A DNA stretch of 10,978 bases, from positions 1-10,978 of the forward strand of contig JAAAVE010001019.1 of assembly GCA_015679605.1 (NCBI GenBank). Reading direction: 5' to 3'. Positions 1 through 7,680 of this stretch are shown piece by piece. Position numbers and translations under genes: made by a program. The stretch is from Podila epigama (Eukaryota > Mortierellomycota > Mortierellomycetes > Mortierellales > Mortierellaceae). Position 1 is the first letter of the stretch. Every line of letters begins with the position of its first letter. A model generated the notes under the pieces. The model did not search any database. It was not told where the DNA came from and saw only the letters and a list, made by a program, of their open reading frames with translations.

Positions 1-1
1 A

Positions 2-205
2 AAAAAAAAAAAAAAGCTATTTAAGCTTGATGGTGGCAAATTTGTACCTCACTTTGCCACCCAATTGAATTTGCAAAAAAAAGGAGCGCTTTATCAAGCT
101 TGTCAGGATGATGATGATTTATTGCGCTTGTTCTTTAGTGGTTCTGTTAAATTGCCATATGCAGATGATGAAGCAAAAGATAAAGAGGGGAAACAGTGTG
201 GAAAC
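2..205 (+). CDS. Possible 3' part of an unidentified gene, convergent with VTC4 (partial)
   Basis: The frame starting at position 2 is open through the left flank and reads as plausible protein, for example FKLDGGKFVPHFATQLN followed by an acidic QDDDDLLRLFFSGSVKLPYA stretch. Many of its codons begin with G or A, as in coding DNA. I do not recognise the family. No stop occurs in this frame until 727, but from 224 on it is simply antisense to VTC4, where long opposite-strand frames are common. The true end is therefore unknown: it could use a splice donor near 196, or the 3' ends could overlap. The A15 at the window start and the A11 near 208-218 make frame errors possible. The alternative is chance open sequence in VTC4's 3' flank. 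Confidence 0.3.
118..123 (-). terminator. Candidate polyadenylation signal (AATAAA) for VTC4
   Basis: On the minus strand AATAAA lies about 100 nt beyond the VTC4 stop codon, a usual distance for a 3' UTR. The motif is short and the region is AT-rich, so this is only a candidate. Confidence 0.4.
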
Positions 206-223
206 ATAAAAAAAAAAAGGCTT

Positions 224-3060
224 TTAGTCGTCAGAAGCAAAGAGAGGGTCATCCTTCTTGCGGGCGTACGTCCATTGGAGGAAAAAGTTTGTCACCATGG
301 CGGTAAAGAGGATGAAGCAAAGAAGAGTGGGTCCAATACGGTCATCAAAGGGTCCCAGTTCGCGATTGCGGATCTTATATGCACGCCAATGATAGGTCAC
401 CAATGCATACACCATGAACGACAAGGCCACAAACGTAAACAATCCCGCACTGATGCGTGCCACCTTGTTGCCATGGTTCAACAAGGCCAAGGCCAAACCG
501 CCCAGCATGGCCGTGAATTGCAACCAAGACAGGAACGTACGGTCGTTGGCAAAGTACACTTTAGGCTCGACACGGACAAGGGTCGCAATCTTACGACCAG
601 GAGGCGTCACCAAATATGTCACCTGAGGGGCATCCGATGGCTCGTCCCGACCAAAAGGATGAGCTACACGCTCGCGCGAACGGCGGAAGATGTAGCGAAG
701 AGTGTCTGCACCGGGCTTGAAGGGTGACATGAGTGAGTGCTTGTTGCTCTTTTTCTTTTGACCGCCTAGGAGAGGTGTCTGTTCGCTCGAGCCAGATTGA
801 GAGGAGCCGGGTCGCTGGCGTTGGATCCAGTTGTCCGAGGGCTCCAGTGGGTTCTCTTCATCCTCCTCATCCTCCCAATCATAGTCCTGACTCTGTTTAG
901 CGCCTCCTTGGTACGCTTCGAGATCCTCTGCAGCGTTTATCCTCGTATCATGGTCATCATCACTATGAGTGTTGGCCGGAGTACTGTACCCGCTTGGGTA
1001 GGGTCGAGCGATGGCAATGTTCTTGGAGGCGGGCTTGCGGATGTCAATGTCCATCTGGTGGTACCAGAAGGGGAAGAGTGAGACCCTATGTCCGATCAGA
1101 GTTGACACACCGTGGATGAACTTTGAGAACTTTGGCACAGACTCGACCAAGTGCGAGTTCACGAGTTCGCGCACCCAGGCGGGGGGTTCCTGTCCATGCT
1201 GGGTTTGCAGCTTGACCTCGAGCACGGCGTAAGGGAAGCGGCAAATATCATCATCCTGAAGTTGCGTAAATGGCCAGTCAATGCCAATGTCCATACGACG
1301 CCAGTTGTCACCCGAGCGGCGTCTTCCATCCATGTTATCTTCACGGATCAAAGTCAACTCTGTGTCCAAAGAAATGCGGACACGCGCATCACCAGGCAAC
1401 TGGAACGCAGTTCTGTTGTAAAATGTGCGCATCACTATAGATGTGTCATTGTTAAAGGCGTTGAGTGAGTCAAAATATGCGGCCAACATACAAAAGTAAA
1501 GAGAACATAAAAGCACACGAGAAGGCAATAAGCTCAAGGACGAAAGAAAGATGCAAAAAAAAAAATGAAAAAAAAAAAAAAAAAAACTCATACCTGGTTC
1601 ATAATTCTTGGTGAGGATGCCATATTGACACTCGCTGCTGAGCTGTTCAAACTCGGCAATCTCCTTCTCTGACTTCTTGCCCTCGGCACGCATCTTGGCA
1701 ATGGTGGCATCCATGGTATATTCGCCTCTCAAAAAGGCATTGACGTACTTTTCCTTGATGGGGAAACGGGCCTTGACACTCTTCTCACCAGTCCAATCTT
1801 CACGATGCGTCTTGCGCTCGACAAAGATTTGTTGCTGGTCCATACCACCATACCATCGCAGACGCAGGGCTTCGGCACCCTCTGTCTTCTCCAAACGTCC
1901 CATGTACAGTTCAAAGTCCTTGTTATCAAAATAGACGGAGGAGATGGCGCTATCAGCTGGGTTGAATTCCTTGTTGGGGTTGAACACGAGGACGGGCAGG
2001 TGTTTGAGGATGTAGAGTTTAAGCTCGGTGATGTTGTCAGGATGGACCCAGTACTTTGTGGTTTGGCGCACAAAGGCTTGTTGGCTGCCTCCTGCAGAGG
2101 AGTCACCGCCGTGGGCTTTGCCTCGCGTCCGAACTTGGTCGTAGAGGTTGGATAGCTTGACAATCAGGGCATCGTAGTTCTCCTTGTAGAATGGTTTGGA
2201 GTTGAGTCGGACCATGAAAATGGGCCTCAAAATCCAGTGTGTGAGTTTCTGAATAGTGTTTGCATGACCATGGCCCCCGCATATTATTGTTCAGTCGCCG
2301 ATGCAAACATGTACGCCCATAGCGGAACGGAGAGAACATGGATTTTGGAATAAGATGGAAAGCGTTGGTTAGTGTTTACATTCGGACAACAGAAAACATG
2401 TAAAAATAATAACAAAAAAAGGATCTCAACGGACGCAAGGATCAATTGGAAGAACAAAGAAAACATATCAGAGATTATGTGTATGCAGGTTGCCAACAGA
2501 TTAATCTTTTAGTGCAAAGGGAGTATGCGAGATGCGTAGGAAGAGAGATAGAGATAGAAACCATCGCATCGCATCGCAAAACAAAAATAATAATAAAAAA
2601 AAAAAAAAAAATAGATTCAAAAGAACCCATCTGGTTTTAACTACAGTGAGTAGCATAGCATACTTACATCGTGCTTCTTGATGATCTTGAGAAAACCTGT
2701 ATAGTTGAGACGGGTGAACTTTGCAAGGTCATGGACGTCGGCAATGATGTGCGAGAGTTCCTCTTCAAGGACAGCATAATCCTCATTCTGGGCATCGTTG
2801 GAACGGATGATAGCCTCCACTTCTTGCTTGGAGTGCTGGATACGGGACATGATTTCAGCCGACTTGACCTTTTGGAAAGAATAGACCTTGTCCAGTTCCT
2901 TCTCCAAAAGCTCGGCGAACGCTGTCTCGTCGTCCTCTGTCCAGCTTCCTCCGTTGGCGTTGAGGCGCGACTTTAGCTCTGCCTTGAGCTTGTCGTAAGT
3001 AAGGTAGTAAAAGACCCACTCTGGATAGAGCGAGGTCTTGAGCTGATGGCCAAACTTCAT
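224..3060 (-). CDS. VTC4: Vacuolar transporter chaperone 4, polyphosphate polymerase (three exons)
   Basis: Catalytic subunit of the VTC complex, which makes inorganic polyphosphate from ATP and passes it into the vacuole. Coding exons are 3060-2668, 2248-1594 and 1434-224, giving 752 residues (yeast Vtc4 has 721). The joins KKHD/KLTHW and YEP/VMRTFYN restore the conserved protein in frame. Domains: SPX at about 1-150, with Y22, K26 and the KIIKKHDK lysine helix (K125, K128, K129, K132) that binds inositol pyrophosphates; polymerase tunnel at about 190-480; acidic low-complexity linker at about 490-620; DUF202/Vtc1-like membrane domain with helices near 650-669, 674-697 and 715-737. K196, R249, R260, R262, K277, K290, R357, R369, E422, K451 and K454 match yeast catalytic residues at a constant offset of four, so the enzyme should be active. 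The start ATG has ACC before it and begins the conserved MKFG. Confidence 0.95.
1435..1593 (-). other. VTC4 intron 2 (159 bp)
   Basis: Donor GTATGAG follows GAA CCA G, and acceptor CTATAG precedes TG ATG CGC, giving a split valine codon. The join rebuilds [11 protein letters not shown], matching the fungal family. In the sense direction a T19 run starts 7 nt after the donor GT begins, followed by CA and a T11 run. A possible branch sequence, TTTAAC, lies about 20 nt before the acceptor. Confidence 0.9.
2249..2667 (-). other. VTC4 intron 1 (419 bp)
   Basis: The consensus donor GTAAGT follows the aspartate codon of KKHD, and acceptor TTCAG precedes AAA CTC ACA, so it is a phase-0 intron in the SPX lysine helix. 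It is long for a fungal intron and holds a sense-strand T17 run (2611-2595), a GATA-rich stretch and a perfect MIG1-like GC box near its 3' end. No extra exon is needed, because the protein is continuous across the join. Confidence 0.92.
2275..2285 (-). promoter_or_regulatory. MIG1/CreA-type GC box with AT block, inside VTC4 intron 1
   Basis: The minus strand reads AATATGCGGGG, an exact fit to the MIG1 pattern of five A/T followed by (G/C)(C/T)GGGG. It lies about 25-35 nt before the intron 3' splice site. Function is unproven, and a chance match in 11 kb is quite possible. Confidence 0.2.
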
Positions 3061-3470
3061 GGTGTGAGCGGATCAAGCGAAACTAGATGTATTGAGGATC
3101 GATGGGAATTGATGTTTAGCAGAGTGGAGTGGAGTGGGGGGAGGGAGGGAGGAATGTAGGAGTGAAGGGAATGTGAGTGACAGAGATGAGCGGATGAATG
3201 GAGAGGTAGAGAGAATGAGAGATGAGAATGTGAGTGTAGAATTAATAGAAACGCTGATGAAAATGAAAATGTGTGCCGTGCGGTCAGTCGGTCGAATGAG
3301 AACGTGCCATCAGAAAAAGGCGGAGAAAAAAAAAAAAAAAAAGCAGTCTTGGAACAGTAGGAGAGGCGTGAGATGGCAAAGGAAGGAGTGAGGGGGGACA
3401 TGGCTCCACCATGGTCGCTGGTTGGCCAACCTTGTTTTTTTGAGTGAAAGAGAGAAAACCCGATCAAAGA
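3061..3470 (-). promoter_or_regulatory. VTC4 5' flank and probable leader, CT-rich in the sense direction
   Basis: The plus strand here is purine-rich (GAGTGGAGTGGGG, GGGAGGGAGG), so the sense strand is CT/CA-rich, like the leader of the zinc-finger gene. No sense ATG occurs between the start codon and about 3308. A sense T17 tract (3342-3326) lies about 270 nt upstream and could exclude nucleosomes. I see no clear TATA box for VTC4 here. Confidence 0.5.
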
Positions 3471-4413
3471 AAGTCAAAGCGTTTGTTGATGCAAACAGTC
3501 AAAACAGTCATCTTTCATGGACGCACAGCACTGTCATATAAACAAAATTCATCATAGTCTCATAGTCTGCCAAAAAGACAAAGACATTATTATTCTAAAG
3601 CAAACTCGCCTATCCCACCAACATCATCCGCGCTGATATAATATGCTGTTCATCCTCCAACAGTGACAGCGTCAGCGAGGCGGAGAAGGGTAATGCCATG
3701 GACTACCAGCTCTTCTACCACTTACACCCTCCAAATGCAACCGCCGCTTGGTTGTCCGCAAAAAAGATCAGTATTCTCAAGATGGATGGATGGATGTGGA
3801 TGTGTGGATGGACTTTTTTATCCGTTTCAGACCAACAGTTGCCATTGATTTTCGCACGTGCAGTGTGATAGGACAAACGACACCGAATTAACGCCACCAA
3901 AGTGAGAGAAAAACATTTGGTTTGAACTTGATCAATGTGTTTTGGTTTTTTTACTTCTAGTTCAACAATACCACAATTGGATTCTACACTATTGCCTTTC
4001 GTGTCCTCGGATTTGCGTTACAAATGTTATGACCGGTCATTGTCACTCTGGCCATTTATTTTTGAGGAATAACATCCGTTGACACAGGCAATGATACACC
4101 TCAGAGAACATGCCTAAAAAGACAGAATTAGAAATTGTTAATTCTCATATCATTTTCAGACAGCAAAGGATAATATAATGACTCCTGACTTAACTTTTTG
4201 GATAAATGATCACTTGCACTCGTACCATTCGAATCGAACTTGAACGTATTGAAAGCACCCCTTTCCTAACTCTCTTTTGCTCCTTGGCCCGCAGGATCGA
4301 TGTAGAGGACTGTCGAGCTTTGAGGTAGCCCACTACTAGCGAGATGACGCTCGAACTTGGAGTTTGAGGTTTTAAGGTCCTGGGTCGTAGAATAGCTTCG
4401 TTGAATATGTGTT
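3471..4413. other. Intergenic stretch, no confident gene
   Basis: Upstream of VTC4 with no ORF that I can assign. It holds a plus-oriented TATAAA (3537-3542), an open frame from 3599 to 3869 with C/G-rich third positions and an ATG at 3698 in perfect GCCATGG context, a GATGGATG tract near 3781, a CACGTG box, and acceptor-like sequences near 3833, 3960 and 4294. Several frames read as plausible peptide in short stretches, which means eye inspection cannot separate true exons from chance here. Confidence 0.4.
3855..3860. promoter_or_regulatory. CACGTG E-box (possible Pho4-type site)
   Basis: GCACGTGC lies about 795 bp upstream of the VTC4 start. In yeast the VTC genes belong to the PHO regulon, and Pho4 binds CACGTG. 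The distance is large and one or two chance copies are expected in a window this size, so this is only suggestive. Confidence 0.25.
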
Positions 4414-4436
4414 AAAAAAAAAAAAAAAAAAAAAAA
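4414..4436. repeat. A23 homopolymer
   Basis: Uninterrupted run of 23 A on the plus strand, the longest homopolymer in the window. Its length is prone to sequencing and replication error. Confidence 0.95.
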
Positions 4437-6303
4437 GATTCGAGAATATCATTCCCAAAGGAGGGAAGCCTCATGCCCCTTTTGTCAATGTAGTGGCCAA
4501 AACAAGGGTACCCCCCGTCAAAGGGTATTTTGTGGTGAATGCACTAAAGTGAAAGCTATGGGTCGATGTTCAAAGTCAAATGCGTGTTAAAATGAGTGTT
4601 AAGGAGGGTATAGAAAAATGTGCTGGTGGTATCCTTTTTTTATCTGATGCCATCACACGGAGGAATTCCAAAAGGAACTCTATTGCATTTTACGCAAGGT
4701 TATTTTGTTGTTGTTTGTTACTTTTCATCCTCGTTCACCTCTTCACATGCCAATGCAGGGACCACCTCCTTCGTCCCTCCCATCCACCCTTCGTATGTTA
4801 AAATAGGCATCATTCTCAAGTTTTTTTTACTATTATTGTTTATTGTTCTTCAGAACTACATTTTTTTTTCAATCTGCAAGATACTTGGATCCGCCCAACC
4901 TGTGGTGGCTCTTTCATTTTCCTTCAGGGACAAACTGTACACCTCCACAAATGCATCAATTTTAGCAATCAATGATGCACCATATTCCTACCATGAAGTG
5001 TTAATAGTGGTTCCCACTGGGTTAGAGATGGTGAAAGAGAACTCAAAGGAACACAACAGAAGACATGGCAAGGTATTCTTGTATTGGTTAAGATGTTCAC
5101 ATCAACGATCCAGAGTTCATTCAAACACGCATGCAATAATAGGAATTTCATGGTCAGTGTCAGATTTTCTGGCGAGGCAAAAATAACTATGGCAGGAATT
5201 AATAAGTAAATGATGCAGGGAAATAGTGCAGTTAAGTCAAGTTGCCTTTTCAGGATGGACGATTATTCAAAATAGATCCGGGTTCGGTCAAACCAACACG
5301 CGCAAACCTCTTGAATGCGAATTGTACAGTACGATGAGTGTTAATTTGTTTGTGTGCGACCTCGAGAGCATTTGTTAGGGGGAAAAAAAAAGGCAAGGGT
5401 CAAAAAAGGGCAGTTCAAACGAGTCAACAGTAGACAGAGGGTTTCTTTTGTCTGTTCGTTATGCCACAGAATCATTTCGTGGTCGCTGTAAACAAAACAT
5501 CAAACAAGGATTGACATTTCCATGCCATATCCCCATATCATGCATACATGTTAATAATGTAATAGCCATTCCGATAGTGAAAGGGTGAAAGGTGAAGAGG
5601 CCAAAAAAGTCAGACAGGATCGATGGATCGATGGATGGAAGAGAATAACGAGATATGGGCAATTGTTGTTATTCAGGTCAATGTCAATAGGAGAGCCAAC
5701 GTGTCAGCCCATCCTTATCCATTCCATCATTTTGCTTTTCTCTGTTGTCTCATTTTGCTATGCAATACGTTTATTTCTTGGCCAACAGGGATGGTCGGAG
5801 ACGTGTGTCCTATCCGCACAGGTGCCTGATAAGGTGAAGGGCCCAGCAAACGGAACAGAGCGATGTCGGCTCGGGATACAGCCATTTTTTTCTGCAGGTC
5901 ATCTCTTGCCTTGACTTTGTTCATCATCCAAGGATGGATGGCTCCACAACTCTTGACTTGCAAAATTTGAGTAAAGATTACAAACTCCTACCTCAACTAC
6001 ATCTGCATGCCTGGTGCATACAGTCTGGGGAAAGGGAAAGAAAAAAGTGCTCTTGCTCTCGTCCCATCGATCTTGCCAAAGTGTACGACTTGAGGCGTCC
6101 AAGCAAAGAAAAGAAAAGAAATAATGAAAAAGAAAAAGACAAAGAAAAAGAAAATGTGTAGAGCGCTGCATGCGTCTGCAATCGTTTGCGGATAAAGATC
6201 GATCAAAAAAGACCCCAGAAGAATTGGCCAAGAAAATAGCCATCCACGCCGCGATGAGACACCATCATCCAGTCAACGGTTGATACATTGGTCCAACTCA
6301 TCT
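4437..6303. other. Intergenic stretch with short cryptic open frames
   Basis: No gene can be called. A plus frame at 4438-4590 encodes four cysteines as CPFC and CGEC plus further cysteines before a stop. A 188-codon plus frame (4620-5186) has mixed, low-conservation-looking content. A 50-bp intron-like segment (5204-5253, GTAAAT to TTTTCAG) is followed by an open stretch to 5337. On the minus strand 5727-5984 is open with G/A-first codons (SRADIALFRLLGPSP). A GATCGATG/GATGGATG tract lies near 5618-5637, and an AAAAG purine tract at 6104-6156. These could be decayed gene or transposon pieces, small exons, or chance. Confidence 0.35.
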
Positions 6304-6305
6304 CG

Positions 6306-6370
6306 ACATATACACATACACATACACATACACATTCATATACACATTCAAATACACATTCATATACATC
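6306..6370. repeat. Imperfect (CACATA)n microsatellite
   Basis: Repeats of ACACATAC with interruptions (CACATTCA), mostly alternating purine and pyrimidine. A 10-bp palindrome, CACGCGCGTG (6377-6386), and a T16 run (6395-6410) follow within 25 bp. Confidence 0.9.
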
Positions 6371-6410
6371 AAGGCACACGCGCGTGCGGCACACTTTTTT
6401 TTTTTTTTTT

Positions 6411-6720
6411 ACTTTATCCGTGCAGGTGTATTTTTGCTTTGTCAGTTTTTCAAGCCCGTTCATTCACATTTTGAACCCTTGAACAAAGGAAGGAAACATT
6501 GGAAAACGAAAGAGATGTCGTGCTTGCTCGTTTTCTCTCTTTCTCTTTTTCCTTTGTGCAACCACTCCCTGAGCATTCTGTGAACACGAACGGACCCGTG
6601 TGGATGGGTATGGATGGGACTTTCTCTTCCTGTCTGTTTGTTTGTGTGTAATTTTTTTTTGTATGTTTGTGTATGTTTGCATCCTTGGCTCTCAATCAAA
6701 CTTGTGCTAGTGCAAATGCC
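6411..6720. other. Non-coding stretch, nothing assigned
   Basis: T/C-rich and G/T-rich low-complexity DNA (CTTTCTCTTTTTCC near 6537, TTTGTTTGTGTG near 6637). Overlapping minus frames of 70-80 codons here are low complexity and in three different frames, so none is credible as a gene. Confidence 0.5.
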
Positions 6721-6805
6721 GTTGTTCTTTGTTAGTGTTCGTGTTGTTGTTATTTCTGTTGTTATTGTTGTTGTTGTTGTTCTTGTTGTTATTGCAGTTG
6801 TTTTT
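6721..6805. repeat. Imperfect GTT trinucleotide repeat
   Basis: GTTGTTGTTATTGTTG-type repeat with interruptions over about 85 bp. The frame across it gives low-complexity valine-rich peptide, which I take as an artefact. Confidence 0.85.
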
Positions 6806-7444
6806 TGATATATTGCCTTTCTTGCAAAGGCCTCAGCATCATAACAACAAAACTGTTGTGCACTGCAGTCAACAATGGCGCGAGCTTAAATAGAACAATC
6901 ACAAAAAGGACAAACATGTGCAGGAACGGAGGGATGACATTCCTTCCTTACCAAGCACATACCGAGTCTATATTTTTTTTTATATGACGCCTTTGTTGCG
7001 TTTTATCGACATGCAAATGTCAACAACAATAGCAATAGCAATAACAACCTGATTGAAAAAAGAATGGTGACATGGATAGCATGCACAAAGACGAAACAAA
7101 GTAAAGAAAAGAAAAGAAAAGAAGAAAAAGAAAAAGAAAAAAGAAAGAACCGTTCAATAACAAAGCGTGTGACATTCCTGGGGTTGTGTGACTTTGCGGG
7201 GTGAGCTTGGCTCAAAACCGTTTTTTTTTTTTCTTTTTCTTGTTCTTGACAATCGATAGCGATTATGTGGTTGATTGTGAACAAAAAAAGATTGATACCT
7301 TTTTTTTGCAAAAGTGCAGAGAACGTACGATCCCATGAACAACAGATAATCGATCAAGCTTTTGTTACGATTGCTTAATGCCATCGTTTTGAATTGAACA
7401 TCAATTGTTTAAACTGAGGCACGTTTTTTTTTTCATTTGTTTAA
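6806..7444. other. Intergenic stretch downstream of the zinc-finger gene
   Basis: Holds no identifiable gene. It contains an AAAAG/AAAAAG purine tract (7101-7147), T-rich runs near 6970, 7220 and 7426, and a GCACGTTTT sequence near 7420. Minus frames in this part are low-complexity translations of the purine tract. Confidence 0.5.
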
Positions 7445-7450
7445 TTTATT
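7445..7450 (-). terminator. Candidate polyadenylation signal (AATAAA) for the zinc-finger gene
   Basis: AATAAA on the minus strand about 230 nt past the stop codon, in AT-rich sequence. The intervening segment (7451-7680) would be the 3' UTR and is T-rich in the sense direction just after the stop. Confidence 0.35.
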
Positions 7451-7680
7451 TTGTTGGTTCGTGGGTTGACAACAATATTAGAGTATATGTACAATTGGAT
7501 AATGTTTTTGGTAATAAAGGGTATGCTAGAAGGGATACAATACAAGGTCGCAGATGAGAAGAGACTGAAAAAAAAGTGGAGAGGAAATGCTGGCAAGGAA
7601 TAGGACGTTGACTATGTACAACAATACAAAAAAGAAAAAAAAAGTAAAAAGTAAAAAATAAAAAATAATCAAGTCTTCAC

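Noticed and set aside
224-727. Long plus-strand open frame antisense to the VTC4 C-terminus
   Set aside because: It is opposite a well-conserved coding exon, where a stop-free antisense frame is common, and its translation shows no family features.
2249-2667. Possible extra exon inside the long VTC4 intron 1
   Set aside because: The flanking exons join to a continuous SPX helix (KKHDKLTHW) that aligns with the family, leaving no room for another exon.
4231-4239. GTTCGATTC on the minus strand, matching a tRNA B box
   Set aside because: The flanking bases do not form a T-arm stem, and no anticodon or acceptor stem can be built around it.
4620-5186. 188-codon plus-strand ORF
   Set aside because: Content switches between T-rich membrane-like stretches and unrelated sequence, other frames across the same DNA look equally plausible, and no motif is recognisable.
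7415-7425. GCACGTTTT, resembling a weaker Pho4 site
   Set aside because: It lies in the 3' flank of the zinc-finger gene, far from VTC4, and is expected by chance.
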